DNA of 9,001 nucleotides from Alphaproteobacteria bacterium (GTDB taxonomy: Bacteria > Pseudomonadota > Alphaproteobacteria > UBA3830): assembly GCA_025998735.1 (NCBI GenBank), contig BNWJ01000051.1, positions 1 to 9,001 on the forward strand. The letters run 5' to 3'. The first letter of the stretch is position 1. Every line of letters begins with the position of its first letter. The notes below the pieces were generated by a model that was given only the letters and a program-made list of their open reading frames with translations, made no database searches and was not told where the DNA came from. The position numbers and the translations under genes were made by a program. Below, in pieces: positions 1 to 6,535 of the stretch.

Positions 1-2
1 GA

Positions 3-572
3 GTTTGCGAAGCAGACGAAACATCCGTTCTTGAAAACTTGAAAGGACGAAAATTACCGCCAGATTATTACAGAAAACCGAGATTGCACGGTGCCGTTGC
101 GCAAAAACGCGGCATATCAGATGAATATATCTGCGTATGCACGGCCGTTGAGCGACAAGGTTGTGGAATAGCACTTTCAGTTAATCGAGCAACGCCTCAA
201 AAAACAGATATCGAGCGTGTTTTCAGCAATAGAGTAAGTGATGATACTCTTTTCTTATGTGATGGAGCAAAAGGTTACGAAATTCTTGAAGAAACAAAAA
301 AATGCTCAGTAATGAGCTCCAAAAGCGGAAACAAAACAGGCGGTTTCTACAATATTAACACCGTAAATAATTTCCATAGTTTTATCAAACAAAAAAATAG
401 AAATGCTCGAGGATTTGCAACCAAATTCCTTAACAGATATAACTCCCTTTTCTCTCGTATCTACCGTCAATCGCAATTCGTTGTTGACGAAATCTATAAG
501 ATGCTCTGTGATATGAATAAGCGTTATAACACTATCGTTTCTTCTCAATCTAAAAATTTACTCACCATTTGA
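3..572 (+). CDS. IS1595-family transposase, C-terminal part (5' end outside window)
   Basis: A DDE/DDN-type transposase that cuts and joins the ends of its own element. The frame is open from the window edge, so the true start and the usual N-terminal zinc-ribbon/HTH region lie upstream; a TTG at 39 is internal and should not be taken as the start. The 189 visible residues hold the ISXO2-like catalytic domain. The first Asp lies in VCEADETSVLENLKG (about residue 5), corresponding to the family DET...KG motif. The second Asp is in LFLCDGAKGYE (about 87). The third acidic position is Asn in NTVNNFHSFIK (about 122), with the following Lys at about 129, which is the DDNK variant of this family. 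The patch KRGISDEYICV is also typical. The visible part has no internal stop or frameshift, so the element may still be active. The family call is firm. Confidence 0.9.
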   Translation, partial: VCEADETSVLENLKGRKLPPDYYRKPRLHGAVAQKRGISDEYICVCTAVERQGCGIALSVNRATPQKTDIERVFSNRVSDDTLFLCDGAKGYEILEETKKCSVMSSKSGNKTGGFYNINTVNNFHSFIKQKNRNARGFATKFLNRYNSLFSRIYRQSQFVVDEIYKMLCDMNKRYNTIVSSQSKNLLTI

Positions 573-579
573 GCTTGGA

Positions 580-611
580 ATGGTTTATCAACTTACTTCT
601 CAGCTAACACC
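580..611. repeat. Presumed right terminal inverted repeat of the IS
   Basis: These bases lie between the transposase stop and the point where tag homology resumes. Read from the outside inward (minus strand) they begin GGTGTTAGCTGAGAAGTAAG. The partner repeat is outside the window, so the inverted repeat is inferred from its position and not seen as a pair. Confidence 0.5.
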
Positions 612-714
612 TTTCAAATAGTCTGCGATCATCGTGCAATGGCTTTCCCCACTCATCATCGTGATATTTCTTCAGCCATTCACTTGAATTGCCCCAACTG
701 CATCTTTTTATCAT
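604..714 (-). pseudogene. tag: DNA-3-methyladenine glycosylase I, 5' fragment cut by the IS
   Basis: Tag removes 3-methyladenine from alkylated DNA as the first step of base excision repair. The frame starts at ATG 714 and reads MIKRCSWGNSSEWLKKYHDD, then EWGKPLHDDRRLFE. This matches the family N-terminus (RC.W......YHD.EWG.P..DD..LFE). It includes the two N-terminal zinc ligands, Cys5 and His18, equivalent to Cys4 and His17 of E. coli Tag. After LFE (base 613) the similarity ends; the frame crosses into the IS end and stops three codons later at a TAG at 604-606. A complete Tag is about 190 residues, so roughly 150 residues are missing, including the catalytic pocket and the other two zinc ligands. 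Its start lies 5 bases after the S9 peptidase stop, which implies co-transcription. The 3' remainder should sit left of the window, beyond the IS. Confidence 0.82.
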
Positions 715-719
715 GGTCT

Positions 720-2711
720 TTACTTCAACCCAATCAATTCTTTCCCTTCGAGGATTTGATGAGAGGAGCCGTCGAGTTCGCCAGGATGAATCGGTTCGAA
801 TCGTCCGCCCATTATCTTCGCCAAAAACATTTCCGCAATAGCAATGTAAGATTTTGCATTCGGTTCGCGGTAGAATCCGTGTCCTTCGTCAGGATATAAA
901 ACGGAAACGACAGGCGCTCTTCTCTTTTTCAAGGCTGTAATAATTTGGCTGAAGTCATTTGGATTGACGCGTGGATCGTTTTTACCCTGGAAAAATAGCA
1001 GCGGCTTTTTGATATCATTTGCACGTGAAATTGGAGAATTTTCCCACAAATACTTCCGACCTTCCTTCGTTCTTAGATCTCCGAAAAACTTATAACATTC
1101 CACAATTGCTGGTTGCCAATGGGCAGGCATTGTTTCTAGAAACGTAATCCAGTTACATCCTGCACAGACACTAACTCCGCAGCAAAAAATATCCGGAGTG
1201 AAAGCTAAGCCAGAAAGCGCACAGTCTCCGCCAAAACTTCCTCCCATAATAGCGACATAGTTTTTATCGGCGATTCTGTTTTCGATGGCCCAATTGACGC
1301 CGTCTATTATATCGTTGCGAATTTTATCAAGATTACAATTACCGGCGTTGGCGAATTTCTTTCCGAACCCTATAGATCCGCGGTAATTTATCTGCAGAAC
1401 GGAATATCCACGATTGGCCAGCAATTGAACGTCTGGTTCACAATAATCTCCGTCGCGCGACCACGGACCACCGTGGACATATACGATCAATTTTCTCGGA
1501 TCGGCTTTCTCAAAATCTGCCGATTTTGTTAAATAGCAAACCAGATCCAATCCGTCTCGCGATTTTATTACGATCGGAATTTTCTTCTGCAGTTGATACT
1601 TATCAAGTTCTTGTTTTGCGGAAAACAAAAACTTAAGAGAAATCGGCTCGCCTTTTTTTGGATCCCGCTTATACAAGTAATATTTTTTACAAGAATCTGA
1701 TCCTGAGCAATGTATCAACCAAGTGTCATCGCCATAGTTTCTCGCGTTGATGCCAAAATTTTTTCCTCCGGATTGGGATTGCAAATAAGCGATATCTTTT
1801 GATATTGATTTATCTGTAACAAAAATTTCCGGTTTTAGATATTCAACAGAAAAGCATTGAGGAGCAAATGTGTTTGGATCATAGGCGAACTCTCTAACAT
1901 CTGCTACGTCGCTTTCAAAAAGAACTTTAGAAGTTTTGTCTTGCAAATTATACGAAACCCAAGCACCTTTATCGCGACCTACCGAATCGGTTCCATAAAT
2001 GGTTTGGTTATCCGCGTTAAAATACGCAAACCCTGTATTTTTCGTATCTTCAAAAGAGATTTTTCTGAAAAGTTCCTTCTTGCCATTGGTTATTAGATAA
2101 TCCTCAACGCTTCCGTCCGGCATTGTTTTTGAAGCTACTCTCAAATTGAAATTATGATCGAAATAATAATTTATATATTCAGTGTTTCTAAAGATAAGAT
2201 CGGTTTTTCCAGTGATTATGTTTACACGATATGCGTCGAACCATTTATGGTCGTTTTTGTTGGACATTATGATGATTTCATGCGGATATTTTTTGCTTAT
2301 TCTACAAACATGAATTTTTGCTCCTTTAAACGGCGTGAGATTTCTTGAAGCGCCAGTTTTTATGTCTAAACAGATGACGCGATTGTTTTCGTCGCCATTA
2401 TCATCTTGTTCAATTAGGATATGCTCTCCTGTAATTGCCTAGCAATAACTGTAGGCTCCGAGACATTCTTTTACATCAAACGTTCTCAGGAGATTCCCAG
2501 ATAAATCTTCGACGCGCAATTCGATTCCGCTACCTTTTCGTGCGAGATAGGCGATTTTATCTCCGGCATTACTCATGGATACGCAGAATTTATCCGGACT
2601 TGCTTGCAAAATACTCCGCGGAATGAGAGGAGTATCAGCGTGTTCGTGAACTCTATCGCAGCCAATTGTTACGAGAGCAAGGCAGCAAACCAAAATTATT
2701 TTTTTAAACAT
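720..2711 (-). pseudogene. S9 (prolyl oligopeptidase) family peptidase, lipoprotein-type, interrupted by an in-frame TAG
   Basis: A serine peptidase of the POP/acylaminoacyl-peptidase type that would cleave short peptides, probably in the periplasm. Read through, the frame has 663 sense codons, a normal family length. It starts at ATG 2711, with GGAAGG seven bases upstream. The N-terminus MFKKIILVCCLALVTIGC resembles a lipoprotein signal with Cys18 as the anchor; Thr at -3 makes the lipobox imperfect. A beta-propeller region follows (about 30-370), including EQDDNGDENNR and LTPFKGAK. The C-terminal alpha/beta-hydrolase domain holds GGSFGGD (nucleophile Ser492), GKNDPRV (Asp579), DEGHGF (His611) and the oxyanion-type VHGGPWS. 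Codon 91 (2441-2439) is TAG in YSYC*AITGEHIL, where relatives have Trp, so a single TGG to TAG change explains it. The reading frame is otherwise undamaged, which suggests a recent mutation, readthrough or a sequencing error. Any protein restarted at an internal ATG, such as 2267, would lack the signal and the first propeller blades. Confidence 0.88.
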
Positions 2712-2771
2712 CCCAATACCTTCCCAAAAATCTTCCAGAGTTTACCATGGAAAAACTGGAATAAGAACTGT

Positions 2772-2799
2772 ATTATGCTACCTGCAATGAAAATGTCGA
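2772..2799 (-). promoter_or_regulatory. Candidate sigma70-like promoter for the S9 peptidase-tag unit
   Basis: On the minus strand, a TCGACA box (2799-2794) lies 16 bases before CATAAT (2777-2772), each one mismatch from consensus. The implied leader is about 55 bases, ending in the GGAAGG ribosome-binding site at 2724-2719. The -10 overlaps a TATTAT on the plus strand (2771-2776) that could serve the divergent CYTH gene, with only a weak -35 (TGGAAA, 2748-2753). This is pattern evidence only. Confidence 0.4.
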
Positions 2800-2838
2800 A
2801 CAATTGTCCCATGCGAGGTATTTTGGTGAGAAGGTAAA

Positions 2839-3402
2839 ATGATAGAAGTTGAAAAGAAATTGAATCCGTCATTAGAGACGATCGAACGCATAAACAATGA
2901 CGCAGTTTTTGTCACTTCAAAAACGATGAACGATATTTTGTATGACTACGAAGATCTTTCTCTGTCCAAAAATGACATTTGGCTCAGAAAACGCAATGGA
3001 AAATTTGATCTAAAAGTGTCTAGGGATAAAGATCTTAAAAATCGTTTTCTGGATATTTATGACGAAATCGAAGATGAAGAAAAAATCTGTAAAGCACTGC
3101 ATATCAAATCCATTGCAGATGAAAATTTCATCGAAATCAGCAACCTAATAACAAAACGGGAAAAATATAAACTTGGCGAATTCAATATCGATTTCGATTT
3201 TGTCACATCAGCTCGTGACGATTTCGTATATCATTTGATGGAAATAGAGCTGATGGTTGAAGATGAATCGGAAGCTCCGGCAGCGTTGGAGAAAATAAAA
3301 AGATTTATAGCCGAATACGATATTCCGGAGAAGTCTGCAACGGCAAAACATATGCAATACTTTTTTGAGAAGAAACGCCATATTTTCGATTTATTGCAGT
3401 AA
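2839..3402 (+). CDS. CYTH-domain protein, thiamine-triphosphatase-like
   Basis: A predicted tunnel-fold triphosphate hydrolase of the CYTH superfamily, closest in appearance to thiamine triphosphatase, which hydrolyses thiamine triphosphate to the diphosphate in the cytosol with Mg2+. The protein is 187 residues. The diagnostic ExExK signature is at the very N-terminus (Glu3, Glu5, Lys7 in MIEVEKKLNP). The subfamily block LYDYEDLSLSKNDIWLRKR lies at residues 34-52. Further lining residues follow: Lys59, Arg107 in TKREKY, the acidic IDFD pair (118-120), and MEIELMVE (134-141), whose Glu135 and Glu137 would help bind metal. The C-terminal helix carries a basic KKRH patch. The start is ATG 2839, with GAGAAGG five bases upstream. 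Other CYTH members are inorganic triphosphatases or class IV adenylate cyclases, so the substrate is inferred, although the DLSL...NDIWLR block favours ThTPase. A NUDIX-like stub follows 17 bases downstream. Confidence 0.85.
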   Translation: MIEVEKKLNPSLETIERINNDAVFVTSKTMNDILYDYEDLSLSKNDIWLRKRNGKFDLKVSRDKDLKNRFLDIYDEIEDEEKICKALHIKSIADENFIEISNLITKREKYKLGEFNIDFDFVTSARDDFVYHLMEIELMVEDESEAPAALEKIKRFIAEYDIPEKSATAKHMQYFFEKKRHIFDLLQ

Positions 3403-3419
3403 ATTGTCGGAGAGATTTT

Positions 3420-3482
3420 ATGCACAGAAAAAATCTTAGAGAAAAATTGGAACACTACCATCCTGATGATGAAATGGACTGA
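3420..3482 (+). pseudogene. Possible NUDIX hydrolase N-terminal remnant
   Basis: A 20-codon frame, MHRKNLREKLEHYHPDDEMD then TGA, begins 17 bases after the CYTH gene, with GGAGAG six bases upstream of its ATG. The sequence resembles the opening residues of one NUDIX hydrolase group, which begins MHR..LL..L..Y.P.DE and continues for about 180 residues. After the stop, a one-base frame change reads ELKRD for five codons before another stop, so a small frameshift followed by a large deletion is possible. No NUDIX box (GX5EX7REUXEEXGU) is found nearby. The match is short and made from memory of the family, so the call is tentative; a short leader-like ORF is the alternative. Confidence 0.4.
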
Positions 3483-3577
3483 ACTAAAACGTGATTAATT
3501 TACAGCGTCTTTTAGCGTTTTAATGGAAGCGATCGTATTTCCGATGTACAATCGTGCCAAGAGGTTATCATTCAACC

Positions 3578-4456
3578 ATGGCGATAAAAGAAATAAAAGC
3601 GAAAACAGCGCTGCATTATCACGATGCTGAATTTGCGACCAATTGGGATTTGAATACGTATCGTGGCTGCGGCCATCGATGCATCTATTGTTTTGCTCAA
3701 TATACGCACAAGTATCTGGACACAGATCAATTTTTCGACGATATCTTTGTAAAAACAAATATCGCAGATGCGCTAAATTCAGATTTTTCGAAACGATCCT
3801 GGGAAAAATGTCCGGTTAACATTTGTGGAGTAACCGACGCATATCAGCCCATCGAAGCGCAATATGTTCTCATGCCGAAAATCATAGAAACATTCATACG
3901 GCATCAAAATCCAATGGTAATCACGACAAAATCGACTCTTTTGTTGAGGGATCTGGATCTTCTGGAAGAGCTCAATAGAGTTGCCGGAGTGTACGTAAAT
4001 GTGTCCGCTTCCGCTATTGAGGAATCCATTCGGGAGAAAATCGAGCCGTTTGCTTCCCCTACCATCGATCGATTAAATATGTTGGCTGAATTGAGCAAAC
4101 GTGGAATAGATGCCGGCGTATTGATGATGCCGATAATTCCGCATCTCACAGACAGCATAGAAAATTTGGAAGCCATATTCAGAATTTCCAAAGAAAATGG
4201 AGCGACCAGCATCATTCCGGCAATGCTTCATCTGCGAGGCGAGACAAAACGTGTTTTCTACGGTTACATAAAAAATCTATTTCCAGACCTGCTTCCGAAA
4301 ATCGCACCACTTTATAATGGTGCCTATGTCGACAAAAATTACCCGGAAATCTTTAGACAGAAAATCACATCTCTTCGAAAAAAATACAATTTCTACAACA
4401 GAATCTATGAATGTCAGAAACCGAAAAAGAAAAGTGCCCAACTAACATTGTTTTGA
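3578..4456 (+). CDS. SPL-family radical SAM protein (Rv2578c-like)
   Basis: A radical S-adenosylmethionine enzyme of the group related to spore photoproduct lyase; substrates of these non-sporulator homologues are unknown. The product is 292 residues from ATG 3578. The [4Fe-4S] cluster motif CX3CX2C is seen in YRGCGHRCIYCFAQYTHKYL (Cys31, Cys35, Cys38), with family blocks FDDIFVKTNI, INICGVTDAYQP, VITTKSTLLLRD, REKIEPFASPT, VLMMPIIPHLTD and LHLRGETKRVF in order. The barrel appears complete and the length is normal. A GTG at 3554 would add eight residues (MPRGYHST), but nothing like a ribosome-binding site precedes it. AAGAGG at 3558-3563 lies a rather long 14 bases before ATG 3578, and the family usually begins near KEIKAKTAL. 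Truncation of the preceding NUDIX-like stub may have removed its original upstream region. No terminator is seen between its stop and the convergent ankyrin gene at 4482. Confidence 0.9.
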   Translation: MAIKEIKAKTALHYHDAEFATNWDLNTYRGCGHRCIYCFAQYTHKYLDTDQFFDDIFVKTNIADALNSDFSKRSWEKCPVNICGVTDAYQPIEAQYVLMPKIIETFIRHQNPMVITTKSTLLLRDLDLLEELNRVAGVYVNVSASAIEESIREKIEPFASPTIDRLNMLAELSKRGIDAGVLMMPIIPHLTDSIENLEAIFRISKENGATSIIPAMLHLRGETKRVFYGYIKNLFPDLLPKIAPLYNGAYVDKNYPEIFRQKITSLRKKYNFYNRIYECQKPKKKSAQLTLF

Positions 4457-4481
4457 AATCTTAGCGCTTTTCTATCGGCGA

Positions 4482-5642
4482 TCATCTTTTTCGTATTCCA
4501 CCATAAGAAATTAATTTATCAATGGATTCAATGTTGTTATGTTGTGTGGCGTAGTCTAATGGTGTGTAATATTTTTTGTGTTTTCCTCCCGTAGTGTATA
4601 TAACATTGACATAAGCATTATTTGCAATTAAAAGATCTATGATATCAGCTCTATTATAAATTGCAGCTACGTGCAAAGGGGAAAAACCAGTTTCCTGCGC
4701 TACAAAGGCTCCATTGAATATCAAGACTTTTGTAAGTAGTCCATTTCCATTTTTTATCGCATACTTGATAGGAGAATAATGACAGTTATATTCGTTATGG
4801 GCTTTGTAATATTCGTTAACGTTGGCTCCATTTTCTATCAACACAACGGCAGTTTCCGTATTGTTTTTGCAACAGGCTATAATTAACGGCGAACTACCTT
4901 CGTGTGTTTGGAAATTTATGTCTGCTCCAGCATCGATAAGTAGTTTGGTAATTGCTGTATTATTATTAATTGCGGCATAATGTATAGGAGTGAGTTTTCT
5001 GAATAAGTAACCATCTATTGCATTAACATCAGCTCCGTTATCTATCAAAATTTTCACAATTTCCTCGCAATTATGAATTACTGCAATATGTAAGGCTGTT
5101 TTTCCATATCTGTCTTTTGCATTAATATCTGCCACATTTTTCACTGAAAGCTCAACTTTTGAGATGCGATTGCTCTTGATGTCCTCAAAAAAATTACGAT
5201 CATATTTGTAAGGTTTGAAAAGCAAAAATGAAATATCGTATCCTGCTTTATTGGCAACAGCTGCCGAATAATTTAGCGCAAATAATATATTGCTTAATAT
5301 GACGCATATTGCGACAATTGCTTTTTTGCCTTCGCTAATTTTAATATCGTACGTATTTTCCTTCTGAAAACGATATAAAAGCGTCAACGGAAGGACAACG
5401 AAAAGAAGCTCAATACCACACCAAGAAAAAAACAAACCGGCTTCTTCATGCGAGAATTGAAAAGCACATCCAAAGATAGCAACGGCAGCTGCAACAATAG
5501 TACATAGAATGATTTTTGATTTGGGTCTAAAGAATGTATCGCCTTCTTTGTGAATTTCCTTGAATAAAGTACAAAAACATGGGCAGCAAGCAAATGCAGT
5601 AGCGAAAAACATCAAATTGTTTGCTATAAATAGTAATATCAT
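4482..5642 (-). CDS. Ankyrin-repeat protein with four N-terminal transmembrane segments
   Basis: A protein-binding ankyrin-repeat protein anchored in the membrane; partner and role are unknown. The start ATG 5642 is preferred because CAGGG lies seven bases before it; an ATG at 5648 would add MD but sits directly on that ribosome-binding site. Numbering from 5648 (388 residues), hydrophobic segments lie at about 3-22, 45-65, 71-92 and 109-130. A cysteine cluster CCPCFC (21-26) closes the first segment. About seven ankyrin repeats fill 147-386. Clear ones are GKTALHIAVIHNCEEIVKIL (182-201), TPIHYAAINNNTAITKLL (220-237), SPLIIACCKNNTETAVVLI, SPIKYAIKNGN and SPLHVAAIYNRADIIDLLI. Two repeats carry insertions, YKAHNEYNCHY (281-291) and TTGGKHKKYY (352-361). 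No signal peptide is evident, and the repeat domain is probably cytosolic. It is paralogous to the divergent gene at 5807. Ankyrin proteins are common in host-associated bacteria, but no effector export signal can be shown. Confidence 0.88.
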   Translation of the reverse strand: MILLFIANNLMFFATAFACCPCFCTLFKEIHKEGDTFFRPKSKIILCTIVAAAVAIFGCAFQFSHEEAGLFFSWCGIELLFVVLPLTLLYRFQKENTYDIKISEGKKAIVAICVILSNILFALNYSAAVANKAGYDISFLLFKPYKYDRNFFEDIKSNRISKVELSVKNVADINAKDRYGKTALHIAVIHNCEEIVKILIDNGADVNAIDGYLFRKLTPIHYAAINNNTAITKLLIDAGADINFQTHEGSSPLIIACCKNNTETAVVLIENGANVNEYYKAHNEYNCHYSPIKYAIKNGNGLLTKVLIFNGAFVAQETGFSPLHVAAIYNRADIIDLLIANNAYVNVIYTTGGKHKKYYTPLDYATQHNNIESIDKLISYGGIRKR

Positions 5643-5692
5643 GTCCATACCCTGTTTTAATTAACAATCACAATACACATGTAATGCATTTT

Positions 5693-5722
5693 TTGATGAA
5701 TACAAGTGCAATTTGTTATAAT
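5693..5722 (+). promoter_or_regulatory. Candidate promoter P1 of the plus-strand ankyrin gene
   Basis: TTGATG (5693-5698) is followed after 18 bases by a perfect TATAAT (5717-5722). The predicted transcript would start near 5729, about 78 bases before the ATG at 5807. The surrounding intergenic region is very AT-rich and also must serve the opposite gene; no equally good minus-strand promoter was recognised. Confidence 0.45.
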
Positions 5723-5738
5723 AATTTTCATGATTCTA

Positions 5739-5766
5739 TTGTTTTATTTTTTTTTAGCCATATAAT
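5739..5766 (+). promoter_or_regulatory. Candidate promoter P2 of the plus-strand ankyrin gene
   Basis: TTGTTT (5739-5744), a 16-base spacer and a perfect TATAAT (5761-5766) lie about 44 bases downstream of P1, giving a leader of about 35 bases. The spacer contains a run of nine or more T. Chance is a concern in such AT-rich DNA. The gene has only a weak ribosome-binding site (GTGAG, about ten bases before the ATG). Confidence 0.4.
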
Positions 5767-5806
5767 AATTGTGTTCGTAGGCGATAATAATCTGTGAGTC
5801 ATTAAA

Positions 5807-6478
5807 ATGCAAAAAATGTTTTCTTCAGGATGTGGTTCATTTCGTTCAATTGGTAGTAAGATTAAAAGTGCGTTTGTTGATGAAAAAATTAATATAGAGC
5901 TCGAACAAAAACCTACACCTTTAATTATGGTTGCCATAAATAACGATACTAAATCGACAATGATGCTAGTTGAAAAAGGAGCGGATGTCAATGCAAAAAC
6001 TTCGTATAATTTTTCATACGGTTTCTCTCGTTATCCGCATTGCTATTATTCTGCGCTACATTACGCCATCAAAAATGGTAACGAGCGACTCGTGGAGTAT
6101 CTTATTTCAAAAGGCGCAAGAGTCTGTGAAATAGAAGATGTGCCATCTCCTTTGCATGTTGCAGTTCGGCATGACAGAGAAAATATTGTACGCATGCTAC
6201 TGCATCACGGAGCGGATGTGAATGCTGTACTTAAGATCGTTGTTAAAGGAAGATATGGAAGCAGCACGCATAAACGTACGCCTCTCGACTATGCCAAACA
6301 ATTCAATAGCGGAGAGGAGATAAAAAGAATATTACGTGATCATGGAGGTATTTACAAAATTGGTTTTTTTAGAAGAAGGCTTCAACCATTAATTTGCTTT
6401 CTAGCGCTTGTTGGGTTTGCCTATTTTGTGCAGAGCATCACACAAGATGTTTTTACTCCATACACAATATGTTCGTAG
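5807..6478 (+). CDS. Ankyrin-repeat protein with one C-terminal transmembrane segment
   Basis: A 223-residue ankyrin protein, paralogous to the minus-strand neighbour but without its four-segment N-terminal membrane region. Residues 1-35 are basic and otherwise featureless. Four repeats follow: TPLIMVAINNDTKSTMMLVE (37-56), SALHYAIKNGNERLVEYLIS (82-101), SPLHVAVRHDRENIVRMLLH (114-133) and TPLDYAKQFNSGEEIKRILR (158-177). Two long loops interrupt them: SYNFSYGFSRYPHCYY (66-81), rich in Tyr, and a basic loop KIVVKGRYGSSTHKR (143-157), at the same places as the insertions in the neighbour. A basic stretch FFRRR (187-191) precedes the hydrophobic segment PLICFLALVGFAYFVQ (194-209), so the repeats should face the cytoplasm (positive-inside rule) with a short C-terminal tail outside. 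It is expressed from its own promoters and ends at the terminator at 6503-6527. Function unknown; a scaffold or interaction role is inferred. Confidence 0.85.
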   Translation: MQKMFSSGCGSFRSIGSKIKSAFVDEKINIELEQKPTPLIMVAINNDTKSTMMLVEKGADVNAKTSYNFSYGFSRYPHCYYSALHYAIKNGNERLVEYLISKGARVCEIEDVPSPLHVAVRHDRENIVRMLLHHGADVNAVLKIVVKGRYGSSTHKRTPLDYAKQFNSGEEIKRILRDHGGIYKIGFFRRRLQPLICFLALVGFAYFVQSITQDVFTPYTICS

Positions 6479-6502
6479 ATACCTCCTTATGAAAGCAATA
6501 GG

Positions 6503-6527
6503 CGCTGGGATTGCTTCCAGCGTTTTT
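6503..6527 (+). terminator. Rho-independent terminator of the plus-strand ankyrin gene
   Basis: CGCTGGGA (6503-6510) pairs with TTCCAGCG (6515-6522), with one G-T wobble, around the four-base loop TTGC; five T residues follow at once. It lies 24 bases after the ankyrin stop and before the converging alcohol dehydrogenase stop at 6536. In the reverse direction no T run follows, so it acts mainly on the plus strand. Confidence 0.85.
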
Positions 6528-6535
6528 CACCTTCT

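Larger units (their letters stand above)
1..611 (+). mobile_element. IS1595-family (ISXO2-like) insertion sequence, right part only
   Basis: This is the 3' portion of an insertion sequence; the left end and the transposase N-terminus lie before the window. The element is identified by its transposase (see the CDS). The right boundary is placed near 611-612 because the minus-strand tag reading frame loses family similarity exactly there, and the sequence read inward begins GGTGTTAGCTGAGAAG, with the GG start expected of a terminal inverted repeat in this family. The transposase stop is about 40 bases inside this end, a normal distance. Family members usually make 8-base target duplications; the duplicate of the flanking TTCAAATA-like bases would be beyond the left edge and cannot be checked here. 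Confidence 0.82.

Noticed and set aside
639..899. Plus-strand frame across the tag fragment and the S9 peptidase 3' end
   Set aside because: It is antisense to two recognisable reading frames and has no family similarity.
2439..2441. TAG as a pyrrolysine codon in the S9 peptidase
   Set aside because: S9 peptidases have no known pyrrolysine site, the position is normally Trp, and no pyrrolysine machinery is in view; a nonsense mutation is simpler.
3554..3577. GTG start for the radical SAM protein
   Set aside because: No ribosome-binding site precedes it, and the family usually begins near the following ATG at 3578; it cannot be fully excluded.
3495..3758. Minus-strand frame ending LARLYIGNTIASIKTLKDAV, faintly TPR-like
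   Set aside because: Most of it is antisense to the well-supported radical SAM gene, and only about 20 residues outside that gene look protein-like, too few to call.
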